A DNA stretch of 64,000 nucleotides from CAYSGX01 sp964518215 (GTDB taxonomy: Bacteria > Bacteroidota > Bacteroidia > Chitinophagales > CAIOSU01). The position numbers were made by a program, and so were the translations under genes. Positions 30,501-40,038 of this stretch are shown here, one piece after another (positions within the stretch are counted from its first letter, which is position 1; each line of letters opens with the position of its first letter). The DNA is taken from assembly GCA_964518215.1 (NCBI GenBank), contig CAZFFP010000002.1, positions 1 through 64,000 on the forward strand, written 5' to 3'. The notes beneath the pieces are model-generated. The model was not told the DNA's origin, ran no database searches, and worked only from the letters and a program-made list of their open reading frames with translations.

Positions 30501-33500
30501 CAGCCGGACCTATCGCTTTGCTTTGGTTGGTTGCTCCGTTCATTACCTGGTGGTCAAGCAAGCCTTTAACAAGGAAAACAGCGGCACTTACAAACCGGCA
30601 AAATATTTTTCTCAGAAAAATGGCGAGAAAGACCTGGAGTTTTTTCGAACATTTTGTTGGCTCGGAAGACAACTGGCTGCCGCCCGATAATTTTCAGGAA
30701 CTGCCTGTGGAAGCAATTGCACATCGCACGTCTCCCACCAACATCGGACTTGCATTGTTAGCCAACATAAGCGCCCGCGACTTTGGCTACATCACCACCG
30801 GGCAAATGATTGAACGAACCGCCAATACCATCAGCGCCATGAAAAAGATGGAGCGTTACAGAGGTCATTTTTACAATTGGTATGACACCCAAACGTTAGA
30901 GCCTTTGTATCCAAAATATATTTCAACGGTGGACAGTGGCAACCTTGCCGGACACATGCTCGTTTTGCGGCAAGGTTTATTGGCTGTTCCGCATCAAAAA
31001 ATAATCGGGTCGAAAATATTTGACGGACTGTTAGATACGCTCCGTGTGCTGTTCGACACGTTGGAAGAGAAAGACGAAGAACTCTTGCTTGCATTCAAAG
31101 AAGATTTAAAAACTGCCGGCAAGCAGGATTTGAATAAACCGCTGGAAATAAAATCAAGTGTCGCGCAATTGACAAAAACCTTTCAGGCTGTTTTTGAAAA
31201 ACTGAACAGCGACACTGAAAGTGAAACATATTGGTGGAAACAAAAACTAAAAACACAATTAGAGCAACTGAATGACGCGCTTCAAATTTTCACCCCCTGG
31301 GAATTGTTAGCGACTGCTCCGGCTCAGTTCAAAGATTTGGTTTCATTCCATCAAAATCCAACGCTGAACACATTATTAAAGACCGCGCGGAAAATGCGAG
31401 AGGAATTAAATTTTCAGCGCGATGCGAATAGTGAAAACGAATGGCTTGAATTATTTCAAACGGCATTAACACATACGATTGAACAGGCGGAAGAACAAAT
31501 CACCAACTCTGAAATGCTTGCGCACCAATGCAACGACCTGGCAGAAATGTATTGGGATTTTCTGTTAGACAAAAGCTCTAATCTTTTTATTATCGGTTAT
31601 AACGTGCAGGAGCGTCATGCGGATTTGAGCTATTATGACCTGCTGGCATCCGAAGTCAGGTTGGGCGTTTTCGTAGGCATCGCGCAGGGGAAATTGCCTG
31701 AAGAAAGTTGGTTTGCGTTAGGACGCTTGCTCACGAATGTAGATGGTTCGCCCATTCTGCTTTCGTGGAGCGGTTCCATGTTTGAATACTTGATGCCGCA
31801 ATTGGTGATGCCCTCTTACGAAAACACCCTGCTCGACCAAACTGCAAAAGCAGCGGTGGAAAGTCAAATCAATTATGGAAAAAAAACAGGGCATCCCTGG
31901 GGCATTTCGGAGTCCGGGTATAATATGTTGAGCGCGGAGTCGCATTATCAATACAGCGCATTCGGCATTCCCGGCTTGGGACTGAAACGCGGACTGGAAG
32001 ATGATTTCGTCATCACTCCGTATGCCTCTGCGCTGGCACTGATGGTAACTCCCGAAAGGGCTTGCAGAAATTTAGAGCTGCTCCATGAAAAAGGATTTCA
32101 GGGAAGACATGGATTTTATGAAGCCGTTGATTATACACCCTCGCGTTTGCCGCGCGGACAAAGCGAGGCGATTGTTTATTCATTCATGGCGCATCATCAG
32201 GGAATGAGTTTGCTCTCTTTGGCGCATCTGCTGCTTGACCAACCCATGCAAAAATTATTTGAAGCGGAACCGCAGTTTAAGGCAGCGCTTTTGTTATTGC
32301 AGGAACGCATTCCAAAAACAACCACCTACTTTGCGCATACCACCGATGTGTCGGATATTAGTTATGTATCGAGCGCCATCGAAACACGCATATTAAATAC
32401 GCCCCATACGCCCATCCCGGAAGTGCAGTTGTTGTCCAATGGAAAATATCATGTCATGGTAACCAATGCCGGAGCGGGATACAGCCGTTGGAAAGATTTC
32501 GCGGTTACGCGCTGGCGCGAGGATGCAGCACGTGATAATTGGGGGACGTTTTGTTATATCCGAGATTTGGACAGCAAAGATTTTTGGTCGAACACACATC
32601 AGCCCACACTTCAAAAAGGAGAAAAATATGAAGCGGTCTTCGCGCATGGCCATGTGGATTTTCGCACAACCAACAACGAAATAGAAACACATACTGAAAT
32701 TGTTGTTTCACCGGAAGATGATATAGAAATGCGCAGGCTTCGCGTTTCGAATCGGTCTTCCGCTAACAGAACGATTGAGCTTACCAGCTACGGGGAAGTA
32801 GTGCTCGCGCCTGCCGCTTCCGATTTGATGCAGCCGATTTTCAGCAATCTTTTTGTGCAAACGGAAATCATCCCGGAGCAACGTGCCATTATCTGCACGC
32901 GCAGACCGCGCTCTGCCGAAGAGCATCCTCCGTGGATGTGCCATTTGATGACCATGCATGGAAAAATTCCCGAAGAAATTTCATACGAAACCGACAGGAT
33001 GCAATTTATCGGTCGTGGAAATTCCATCGTGCATCCGCAGGCGATGAACACTTCTGGACCGCTGTCGGGAAAACAGGGCGCGGTGTTAGACCCCATTGTG
33101 GCAATCCGGTATAAAATAAAATTGGAGCCGGATGAAACCGTTACACTCGACATGGTTACAGGCATTGCCGAGACAAAAGAAACTTGTAAATACCTGATTG
33201 AAAAATATCAGGACAAACATCATAAAGACCGTGTATTTGAATTAGCGTGGACACACAGCCAAGTGGTGCTTCGTCAAATCAACGCTTCGGAAGGCGATGC
33301 GCAATTGTATGGACGGCTTGCCAACTCCATCCTGTTTACCAACCCGGCATTTCGTGCAGACCCTGCCATTCTTATCAACAATCACCGGCAGCAGTCAGGT
33401 TTGTGGGGCTATTCCATTTCGGGCGACTTGCCCATCGTGCTGTTGAAAATTGAGAACCAGGCGAATGTGAAATTGGTGCGGCAAATGGTGCAGGCTCATG

Positions 33501-36241
33501 CATACTGGCGCTTGAAAGGGCTGGTGGTTGACCTCGTGATTTGGAACGAAGACCATGGCGGTTACCGGCAGATTTTTCAAAATGATATCCTTGCATTAAT
33601 TCCGGTGGAATTGAGAGACCGTCCGGGAGGTGTTTTTGTGAGAGCGGCAGACCAGATTTCCAACGAAGACCGCATCTTGTTTCAAACTGTTGCGAGGATT
33701 AATATTTCAGATAATGGCGGAACATTAGCCGAACAAATCAAACGCAAAGCGCCTGCAAAATTGGTAATTCCGCATTTGACACCGACAGAAAAATATCGTC
33801 CTGCTTTCAGCGCCATTCCAATGCCGAAAGACCTGCGCTTTTTTAACGGCAGAGGTGGTTTCTCGCCTGACGGACGCGAGTATGTTATTGTCATTGACCG
33901 CAAGCAAAAAACCCCCGCGCCCTGGGTAAATGTCATTGCCAATCCCGGTTTCGGAACCGTGGTTACGGAAAGCGGAGGCGCCTATACGTGGACAGAGAAT
34001 GCGCATGAATTAAGATTGACGCCCTGGAATAATGACCCCGTAAGCGATGGTGCCGGAGAAGCATTTTATCTGCGCGATGAAGAGAACGGGCATTTCTGGT
34101 CAACATCACTGCTGCCTGCGGGAGGCGCATCGTCCTACATCGCGCGTCATGGATTTGGCTACAGCGCCTTTGAACATATTGAAGATGGCATCTATTCTGA
34201 AATGTTGGTGTATGTGGATTTGGAAGCGGCTGTCAAATTCACGGTAATAAAAATTCGCAACCAATCGGGCAGACCGCGCAAACTTTCCGCGACCGGATAT
34301 ACCGAATGGGTGCTGGGCGATAACAGAACCAAAACAGCCATGCACATCCGCACCGAAGCGGATGTGGACAGCGGAACCATATTTGCAAAAAATCCATACA
34401 GCACGGAATTTTCCAACCGCATTGCATTTTTTGATGTGAACGCAAAAAAGAAAACATTCACGGCTGACCGCACTGAATTTATCGGTCGCAACGGAACCCT
34501 GCAATATCCCGATTCGCTCTATCGCCAAAAACTTTCGGGAAAGGTCGGGCTGGCGTTAGACCCGTGTGCCGCCATACAGACACCTTTTGATTTGGCGGAT
34601 GGCGAAGAACGGGAAATCATTTTCACCCTTGGCGTTGGAAATAATAATCATCGCACCAGAGAGCTTGCGCAACAATTCAGGGGAAAAGAAGCAGCGCTAG
34701 AAGCCTTTGAAAAAGTAAAAAATTATTGGACACACACGCTGGGCGCATTGCAGGTGGAAACGCCCGATGCCGCCATCAATGTGATTACAAATGGCTGGCT
34801 GACTTATCAAACACTTTCATCGCGACTTTGGGGGCGCAGCGGATTTTATCAGTCGGGAGGCGCTTTCGGTTTCAGAGACCAGTTGCAGGATGTGCTCTCG
34901 CTTCTGCCGGTTGCTCCACAATTGGCGCGCGAGCAAATATTGCTCAGCGCATCGCGACAGTTCAAAGAAGGAGATGTGCAGCATTGGTGGCATCCTCCGG
35001 TAGGGCGGGGTGTTCGCACGCGCTGCTCCGATGATTTTCTTTGGCTACCTTTTGTAACGGCTCACTATATTTCTTTTACAGGTGACACGGCTGTATTGGA
35101 TGAGCCGGTGCGCTTCTTGGAAGGGCGGCAATTGAACTGGGGCGAAGAATCGTATTATGACCTGCCCGTAAAATCCCATGACATGCTTCCGCTGTATGAG
35201 CATTGCGTAAGGGCAATCAAAAATGGATTTAACTATGGTGAAAAGGGATTGCCGTTAATCGGTGCCGGTGATTGGAATGATGGTTTGGACAGAGTGGGCG
35301 ATAAAGGAAAAGGTGAAAGTGTGTGGCTGGCATTTTTCTTTTTTGGCATCCTCATCCGGTTCGCAGCAATTGCACGGTTGAAAAATGACGCCCCCTTTGC
35401 TGATGAATGTGAAAAGCAGGCTCGGCAATTGAAAGAAAACATTGCTCAACATGCCTGGGATGGCGCATGGTTTAAACGCGCCTGGTTTGATGACGGCACA
35501 CCATTGGGTTCATCGCAAGGGGAAGAATGTAAGATTGATTCGATTGCACAAAGCTGGTCTGTGTTGTCGGGAGCGGGAGATGCCGCCCATTCAAATATAG
35601 CGATGGAGTCGGCATATAAAAATTTAGTAAAAAAGGATATCGGCATCATTCAGTTGCTGGAGCCGCCATTCGATAAATCAAATGTCTATCCCGGGTATAT
35701 CAAAGGATATGTGCCGGGCGTAAGAGAGAATGGCGGACAATACACTCACGCTGCCGTATGGCTGATTATGGCTTTTGCCAAATTGGGCGACAACCAACGG
35801 GTATGGGAATTATTGAACATGATTAACCCGGTGAACCACGGCAAAACTCCGGAAGAAATTGCCGTCTATAAAGTAGAGCCTTATGTGGTAGCCGCAGATG
35901 TGTATGCCAACGAATCACATGCCGGACGTGGCGGCTGGACTTGGTATACCGGATCGGCAGCTTGGATGTATCGCATGATTGTGGAATCGTTTCTAGGCTT
36001 GAAACAGGAAGTTGACAAATTAACGCTCACTCCTTGTATTCCGAAAGAATGGAATTCGCTTAAAATACACTACCGGTATAAAAGTGCGGTTTATCATATT
36101 ACCGTAACTCAAATAGATGGCGAACCGGCAACCAATGTAACTTTAAATGGCGTGGCGCAAGAAGCTAAAACAATAACGCTCACAGACGATGGGGCGGAGC
36201 ATGATGTTCAGGTGATGGTGTTTACGGGTTCGTTGAAATAA
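27560..36241 (+). CDS. Cyclic beta-1,2-glucan synthase-like protein (GT84-GH94, NdvB/ChvB type)
   Basis: 2893 aa, the size of NdvB/ChvB (~2830). In order: helical N-terminal region (1-420); two membrane segments (~421-470); GT84 glycosyltransferase (~480-830) with VITLDEDTQLP (~637) and RARWVRGDWQ; further membrane segments (~830-872, ~953-998); glycoamylase-like region (~1350-1560); two GH94-type beta-sandwich modules (starting ~1610 and ~2090); a GH94 catalytic barrel with GAGDWNDGLDRVG (~2567), whose Asp is the expected general acid. Such enzymes initiate, elongate, trim and cyclise beta-1,2-glucan, which is exported to the periplasm as an osmoregulated glucan. Single-gene unit; no dedicated exporter (NdvA/ChvA) is adjacent. 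Substrate is inferred; a related linear or cyclic glucan is possible. Confidence 0.9.
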   Translation: MKLIPAAHELISDMRDFFKTKKLNQSYLSEELLSEELYSSEQMERFGKALAKSHQLSTKPAEDHLLKRLAENENILQEVRELLTDSIKKKYQISPAGEWLIDNFYLIEEHIQSAKLNFPKDYSEDLPQLSGVSSGSETRIYDIIQQVIAHSDGRIDMESLSSFVSAYQTVTHLKLGELWAIPIMLRLALIENLRRVAARVAIDRVNGNLANYWAREMIETSEKDSKNLILVIADMARSKPPMVDAFVAELVRQLRGKGPELALSLNWIEQQLAEKGLTCEEMVNAEVQKQAANQVSMSNSIGSLRLLNAMNWRDFVEAHSIVEQTLREDINGIYGSMDFATRDRYRHVVEHIAKKSKIAEHEVARIAIQLAHESALDKNKDERTSHVGYFLIGPGISQTKNAAKTPVSLFQKFRHLLSKHRFRLYLTFILIVTFAISACILALAHTDITNNWLLFLIAFVSLLSVSQLAVSMVNFFSTLLVKPHLLPRMDFSQNIPAESSTLVVIPAMLSNMNEIESLTESLEIRFLANRNNNLHFGLLTDFTDAQQETLPQDHALVESVKQKIEALNKKYNRENNDLFFLFHRPRLCNEKENAWMGYERKRGKLTDLNSLLRGGSKDCFTHIIGDQSIFPQIKYVITLDEDTQLPMGAAWKLIGTMAHPLNHAWYDEEKKRITKGYGILQPRVTNSMPDATGSLYMRMHGNEPGIDPYTRASSDVYQDLFEEGSFIGKGIYEVDVFRKVLDGKFAENSILSHDLIEGCYIRSGLVSDVQFFEKYPMRYDADMKRRARWVRGDWQIFSWLLPFIREADGSWHINPISALSRWKIFDNIRRSLVPFALTAMLLLGWLVLPSAFLWTILVTGIIVVPVIFTSAWNTIRKPKDVIIIHHLRNSINSLADNSTKMLFALICLPYEAYVNTVAILRTIWRKLITKKHLLEWNPSRNEWRKNSNTLIESYAVMWIEIALPLAVLIYLASTAPFKLITAGPIALLWLVAPFITWWSSKPLTRKTAALTNRQNIFLRKMARKTWSFFEHFVGSEDNWLPPDNFQELPVEAIAHRTSPTNIGLALLANISARDFGYITTGQMIERTANTISAMKKMERYRGHFYNWYDTQTLEPLYPKYISTVDSGNLAGHMLVLRQGLLAVPHQKIIGSKIFDGLLDTLRVLFDTLEEKDEELLLAFKEDLKTAGKQDLNKPLEIKSSVAQLTKTFQAVFEKLNSDTESETYWWKQKLKTQLEQLNDALQIFTPWELLATAPAQFKDLVSFHQNPTLNTLLKTARKMREELNFQRDANSENEWLELFQTALTHTIEQAEEQITNSEMLAHQCNDLAEMYWDFLLDKSSNLFIIGYNVQERHADLSYYDLLASEVRLGVFVGIAQGKLPEESWFALGRLLTNVDGSPILLSWSGSMFEYLMPQLVMPSYENTLLDQTAKAAVESQINYGKKTGHPWGISESGYNMLSAESHYQYSAFGIPGLGLKRGLEDDFVITPYASALALMVTPERACRNLELLHEKGFQGRHGFYEAVDYTPSRLPRGQSEAIVYSFMAHHQGMSLLSLAHLLLDQPMQKLFEAEPQFKAALLLLQERIPKTTTYFAHTTDVSDISYVSSAIETRILNTPHTPIPEVQLLSNGKYHVMVTNAGAGYSRWKDFAVTRWREDAARDNWGTFCYIRDLDSKDFWSNTHQPTLQKGEKYEAVFAHGHVDFRTTNNEIETHTEIVVSPEDDIEMRRLRVSNRSSANRTIELTSYGEVVLAPAASDLMQPIFSNLFVQTEIIPEQRAIICTRRPRSAEEHPPWMCHLMTMHGKIPEEISYETDRMQFIGRGNSIVHPQAMNTSGPLSGKQGAVLDPIVAIRYKIKLEPDETVTLDMVTGIAETKETCKYLIEKYQDKHHKDRVFELAWTHSQVVLRQINASEGDAQLYGRLANSILFTNPAFRADPAILINNHRQQSGLWGYSISGDLPIVLLKIENQANVKLVRQMVQAHAYWRLKGLVVDLVIWNEDHGGYRQIFQNDILALIPVELRDRPGGVFVRAADQISNEDRILFQTVARINISDNGGTLAEQIKRKAPAKLVIPHLTPTEKYRPAFSAIPMPKDLRFFNGRGGFSPDGREYVIVIDRKQKTPAPWVNVIANPGFGTVVTESGGAYTWTENAHELRLTPWNNDPVSDGAGEAFYLRDEENGHFWSTSLLPAGGASSYIARHGFGYSAFEHIEDGIYSEMLVYVDLEAAVKFTVIKIRNQSGRPRKLSATGYTEWVLGDNRTKTAMHIRTEADVDSGTIFAKNPYSTEFSNRIAFFDVNAKKKTFTADRTEFIGRNGTLQYPDSLYRQKLSGKVGLALDPCAAIQTPFDLADGEEREIIFTLGVGNNNHRTRELAQQFRGKEAALEAFEKVKNYWTHTLGALQVETPDAAINVITNGWLTYQTLSSRLWGRSGFYQSGGAFGFRDQLQDVLSLLPVAPQLAREQILLSASRQFKEGDVQHWWHPPVGRGVRTRCSDDFLWLPFVTAHYISFTGDTAVLDEPVRFLEGRQLNWGEESYYDLPVKSHDMLPLYEHCVRAIKNGFNYGEKGLPLIGAGDWNDGLDRVGDKGKGESVWLAFFFFGILIRFAAIARLKNDAPFADECEKQARQLKENIAQHAWDGAWFKRAWFDDGTPLGSSQGEECKIDSIAQSWSVLSGAGDAAHSNIAMESAYKNLVKKDIGIIQLLEPPFDKSNVYPGYIKGYVPGVRENGGQYTHAAVWLIMAFAKLGDNQRVWELLNMINPVNHGKTPEEIAVYKVEPYVVAADVYANESHAGRGGWTWYTGSAAWMYRMIVESFLGLKQEVDKLTLTPCIPKEWNSLKIHYRYKSAVYHITVTQIDGEPATNVTLNGVAQEAKTITLTDDGAEHDVQVMVFTGSLK

Positions 36242-36254
36242 TCTGAAACAATAT

Positions 36255-36455
36255 TCAGGAAAATCTTCTTTTCATGTTTTCATTTAACCTGAACTGCGGT
36301 CTTCTTTGAGTAGTTGCTTTTACTTCAAATTCTTCAGCATCTTCTGCCTGCTCTTTTGATTTTTCCCGAGAGAAAACCTGACTAATTTGTGCTGCTTGTT
36401 TTTTTGACTTGCCATCAGATTGCTGATTGCGGAGGTCAGTTTGATTTTTGCCCAT
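36255..36455 (-). CDS. Small highly charged protein, unknown function
   Basis: 66 aa, no Cys or Trp, rich in Lys, Gln, Arg and Glu (MGKNQTDLRNQQSDGKSKKQ at the start), probably soluble and partly disordered. No homologue recognised. What supports it as a real gene is the promoter-like bipartite motif 53 bases upstream in the right orientation (36508-36545), shared with five other genes in the window. A TGCTCA/TGAGCA hairpin lies in its leader. Converges with the glucan synthase gene, leaving only 13 bp. Confidence 0.55.
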   Translation of the reverse strand: MGKNQTDLRNQQSDGKSKKQAAQISQVFSREKSKEQAEDAEEFEVKATTQRRPQFRLNENMKRRFS

Positions 36456-36507
36456 ATTTATTTGTTTAACGGTTGCTCATAAAAGTGAGCATTATGGTAG
36501 AGAAAAG

Positions 36508-36545
36508 CGTTACATAATCTTTACAAATAATTACACCATTCACAC
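36508..36545 (-). promoter_or_regulatory. Bipartite envelope-regulon motif, copy D
   Basis: On the minus strand: GTGTGAATGGTGTAA, 18 bases, TAACG. 14 of 15 bases match copies A-C in the first half, with identical spacing. Points at the 66-aa gene starting at 36455. Confidence 0.65.
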
Positions 36546-36818
36546 TTTGTTGAAGTGGGGTAAATGACATTATTTATACTCCTAAATCTAGTAGTCAAGT
36601 CTGTAGCGAAACTATGTGACTTATGCCTATCCAAAATAAAAACCCTTTGCTTCGCTAATCGAATGTAGTTTTGAAAAAATGGATGATACCCATTCGGTCA
36701 TCAACTAAATAAAAATAAATGAAGTTGAAACTTACAGATCAAAAGGAATTATTTCCGGAGGAATGATACCGAAAATTGACAGTGCTTTAATAGCAGCCAT
36801 AAAAATCATACAGCAGAA
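36546..36818. other. Non-coding remainder of the 36456-36818 gap
   Basis: Apart from the bipartite motif, this 363-bp gap holds two tiny plus-strand frames in ATGA-like overlap (from 36720, 15 codons, then 35 codons ending in LSEYCCSS). They have no recognisable homology and are probably chance. Confidence 0.4.
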
Positions 36819-37343
36819 TTATTGTTCACTGAAGATTCCATGTCTATCTGAATATTGCTGTTCTTCATAAATATAAGAGGCAAACATTATAAGAGAATCC
36901 AAACCTTGAATGCTTTCAACAATAATTGAACTATCAATTTTGTCTTGAGTAAGATTAATTGTAATGGTAATTTTATTTGCCGGATTACATTGAACAATGA
37001 ACTCCCAGTCTCCATTACCATCAGTATTAATATCAGATTCCAATACATTGCTCCAATATACCAGATCATTAATGGCTTTAATAAATGCTGAAGGCGTTTT
37101 AGATTTGTCCAGAAATACATCTGCAATGTCGGGGTTAGCCACAGATTCTTTCGCATTGTTAATTTGAGAATTTGCAGATGAAATAAAACATTCAGAAAAC
37201 TTCAGTTTTTCAGGGCTTTCTCCCGAAAAAGTTTCAAAAAAATCCATGTTATTTATAGGCGCTATTTCATTTAGTCGCAATGATTCTAACATAAAAATAG
37301 CTGACACTACTAAGCTGAATGCGAGATATCTAAGTTTACTCAT
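36819..37343 (-). CDS. Hypothetical exported or membrane-anchored protein
   Basis: 174 aa with an N-terminal hydrophobic segment (LRYLAFSLVVSAIFMLESL) and a soluble rest with a DINTDGNGDW stretch; no family recognised. Its start overlaps the end of the upstream membrane-protein gene by 8 bp, so the two are translated together and may act together, perhaps as an accessory of the membrane protein. Confidence 0.65.
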   Translation of the reverse strand: MSKLRYLAFSLVVSAIFMLESLRLNEIAPINNMDFFETFSGESPEKLKFSECFISSANSQINNAKESVANPDIADVFLDKSKTPSAFIKAINDLVYWSNVLESDINTDGNGDWEFIVQCNPANKITITINLTQDKIDSSIIVESIQGLDSLIMFASYIYEEQQYSDRHGIFSEQ

Positions 37344-38784
37344 ACAAAAAGGTTTTAAGAGTGTTTGCTTTATTTATAGTATCTGCACATAGACTTACTT
37401 CGTTTAATCCAAAATATTTACCGTAGGCTTTGTTCCAGTGTGCCTCTTGTCTGTTTGGCTTAATAGTTACAGGGTAATAAACGGTGGTTTGTATATCCAA
37501 CATATTTTTGAAACAAATACGCTTCCATTTGCTTTCAGCAGTCAATATCGTATTAATATTGCTTAAACGATTGGAAAATATAGCATTATACTCTTTATAA
37601 ATGCCCGATTTATATTCGGCAATAATGGTGGTGTAGTTATTGTTGGAGAATATTAAAGCAACGGCTATCCATAGAATAGATATAAGTTTCAATGATTTAA
37701 ACGGAAAAGAATTGATGTTGACTAAACTTGCAAAATAAATTATACTCCCTAAAGAAACTAATTGAATAAAAGTTACTACAGTAATGAAAATTCTATTAGG
37801 TGTTCCGGAATCTCCGCCCATAGCCAGATAGTAAGGCATTGTGAGCATATAAGATCCAAAAAGCAGGAACAATATAGAGTACACCATATCTTTTTTAGGG
37901 AGTGGCATTTTCAATTTAATGCTCAACCCTGTAAACAGCAGTAAAGCCGTGAAAACACCCCCTTTACCAATAAAAGTATTTCCCAAAAAATACAGGTAAT
38001 GTTGCGTACTTAACTGAATTACAGTGAAAATACTTTCTGGATTTTTGGGAGCTTCAACATAAAATGCTCTAACTCTTATTCCCGGAGAACTAACAAAAAA
38101 TAAAACAGAGGCAAGGGAAACAATCAGAAGGGGAATAAATTCGACTATAAGATTTTTATGAGACTTGAATATTAAAATTGAAATGAAAAAAATAGTCAAT
38201 AAGTTTAATGTTAAAATCTGCTCATTGGTTCCTGTTGAAGCAATGATACCAAGGGCGGCAACAAAAAACCAAACATTTTTCCAAACGATATTCGTTGCTG
38301 TAAAAAATCTTTTAATGGCACCCACCCAAACCATCCAAAGGCATATTCCATATAAATACACATAGCTCGCAATAAGATTATATAACTCATTGACAAGAGA
38401 TGGCGATATGGAGAAGTGTACTACCGCAAATAACAACGAATACATGAATCCTGGCCTAAGGTTTATATCGGATAAAGACAACAATAAAAACAAAAAACTT
38501 CCTGTAAAAAGTAAAAAGCCGACAATTGGCATCAACTTGTATCCGTCTATCCAACCAAAAGCAAGGGGATTCAATCCGTGCAGTAAATTGGTGAAGTATC
38601 TGCCGTCATAATTAACCAGGAGATTTTCTATTGCCTGAAAATAGCTTCCCTCCTTTATCTCGCCACACAGTCCTAATGCTTCAGCATTTGGGAAAGTATA
38701 ATAAGAAGCCATTGCCAACAATGCAAAACCAAAAGTTATTATTGCTGAAGTTAAAATATTGTTCAGTTTAAGCGCTTGCCACAT
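37336..38784 (-). CDS. Polytopic membrane protein, DUF6056/glycosyltransferase-like
   Basis: 482 aa with about 11 predicted membrane segments and a conserved-looking loop early on (NYDGRYFTNLLHGLNPLAF, residues ~55-73) of the kind seen in DUF6056-type and GT-C-like membrane proteins of Bacteroidota. A C-terminal soluble part of ~90 residues (HWNKAYGKYFGLNEVSLC) follows. GT-C enzymes transfer sugars from lipid carriers outside the membrane; that role is only inferred here. Upstream is a 256-bp divergent gap. Confidence 0.7.
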   Translation of the reverse strand: MWQALKLNNILTSAIITFGFALLAMASYYTFPNAEALGLCGEIKEGSYFQAIENLLVNYDGRYFTNLLHGLNPLAFGWIDGYKLMPIVGFLLFTGSFLFLLLSLSDINLRPGFMYSLLFAVVHFSISPSLVNELYNLIASYVYLYGICLWMVWVGAIKRFFTATNIVWKNVWFFVAALGIIASTGTNEQILTLNLLTIFFISILIFKSHKNLIVEFIPLLIVSLASVLFFVSSPGIRVRAFYVEAPKNPESIFTVIQLSTQHYLYFLGNTFIGKGGVFTALLLFTGLSIKLKMPLPKKDMVYSILFLLFGSYMLTMPYYLAMGGDSGTPNRIFITVVTFIQLVSLGSIIYFASLVNINSFPFKSLKLISILWIAVALIFSNNNYTTIIAEYKSGIYKEYNAIFSNRLSNINTILTAESKWKRICFKNMLDIQTTVYYPVTIKPNRQEAHWNKAYGKYFGLNEVSLCADTINKANTLKTFLYE

Positions 38785-39040
38785 AAACAGTAATATTATT
38801 AAAATACAACATAAAATAATGATTTTGTAAGATAAACAAAAAAAAACTGATAGATATAATATCTTAGGTGTTTAATGGTATTTTAATATTCTATTATAGT
38901 GCCTGATGCTCTTGTTGAGGTTGCCGCTAAATCATTCCGCACAATACATAATGCGTAAAACTCTAAATCAAATTCAGGCGTTTTTATCTAATAACTTACC
39001 GAAAAGGTGGCATCTTTGTGCCGAAAATGAATAGAAATTA

Positions 39041-39550
39041 ATGAGCACTGCTACTACAAACATCCCTTCTCAAACTTATTTATCTGTTTTTTCCGAAATG
39101 CTCTGGTGGGTATTGATTGTGGTGTTCACCGCCATTGTTTTGTATCCGCTGCATTTGGTGCTCGATGCGGGTTTTCTCAGAATCAATATCGGGCTGGTGG
39201 TGTTGTTTACGATACTCTTTCGCTACACTATTTTTTTAGAGCAGGTGAAATATTTAGCTCCGCTTTGGGTGCGGTTTATGTCGGTAATCATCGCGGGCAT
39301 TTTGTTTTTTCAGGTATTCATACAAATGCAGAGTTTTTTCGAGTTGTTCGATACGCACGATATGAACGATTTTCTGACAAAGAACCCCGAAAGCCGTTTT
39401 GCGCCCGAAGTAATCCATGAAAAATTCGACTACTTTAAAAAAGAATTTGTATTTTTTTCGACCGGAAATTTAATATTGATTGTAGCATTTACTTTTAGAA
39501 ACATAGGTTCACTTTGGATTCAATTGAAAAACAAAAAATATCAGTCATGA
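39041..39550 (+). CDS. Four-helix membrane protein of unknown function
   Basis: 169 aa, with about four hydrophobic segments (residues ~18-38, 45-62, 73-93, 140-158) and a charged loop between the third and fourth (DTHDMNDFLTKNPESRF). No family recognised. A CATCTTTG box (39011-39018) one base off the -7 consensus lies just upstream. The stop overlaps the next start (ATGA), so translation is coupled to the lipoprotein gene. Confidence 0.75.
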   Translation: MSTATTNIPSQTYLSVFSEMLWWVLIVVFTAIVLYPLHLVLDAGFLRINIGLVVLFTILFRYTIFLEQVKYLAPLWVRFMSVIIAGILFFQVFIQMQSFFELFDTHDMNDFLTKNPESRFAPEVIHEKFDYFKKEFVFFSTGNLILIVAFTFRNIGSLWIQLKNKKYQS

Positions 39551-40038
39551 AAAAATCAGTTTTTGCTTCAGTAATCTTAATGTTTTTAAGCATTGTATTT
39601 TTTAATTCCTGCGGAAAAAAAGACCCCTGCGAAAATGTGGTTTGCGCTCCCAACAAAGTTTGCAGTGAAGGTGCCTGTGTTTGTCCTTTGGGTTTGGAAG
39701 GCGACAGTTGCGATGTTTTCAGCAGAACAAAATTTTTGGGAACCTATATGGTAAGCGAAAACTGCCACAATCAGCCCGGCACTAATTACCAATGCTTCAT
39801 TGGGCAGGGCAATCAGATTTTTGAAGTATTTATCAATGGTATGTTTGGCCAATTTACCGTTCGTGCACTTGTCGATAAAAATTTTATTTCCATTCCTGAA
39901 CAAAGCATAGGCTCATTCAGAATAGTAGGCGAAGGCAGAATCATTACAGTTCAAAACTTTTCACGTCTCGAAATTCAGTATGAATACAACCTTAATGGTA
40001 TTCCAAAATCATGCACTGCCATATTTAACCGCATATAA
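39547..40038 (+). CDS. Lipoprotein with EGF-like cysteine module
   Basis: 163 aa from ATG at 39547, chosen because the preceding 11 residues are non-signal-like and the ATGA overlap with the upstream gene is exact. Signal peptide with lipobox FFNSC, so the mature lipoprotein begins at Cys ~21. Directly after it is an EGF-like module of six cysteines (CENVVCAPNKVCSEGACVC, then C after PLGLEGDS), unusual in bacterial proteins but common in Bacteroidota lipoproteins. The remaining ~100 residues are a beta-rich domain (TYMVSENCHNQPG) typical of small lipocalin-like outer-membrane lipoproteins. Function unknown. Confidence 0.8.
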   Translation: MKKSVFASVILMFLSIVFFNSCGKKDPCENVVCAPNKVCSEGACVCPLGLEGDSCDVFSRTKFLGTYMVSENCHNQPGTNYQCFIGQGNQIFEVFINGMFGQFTVRALVDKNFISIPEQSIGSFRIVGEGRIITVQNFSRLEIQYEYNLNGIPKSCTAIFNRI

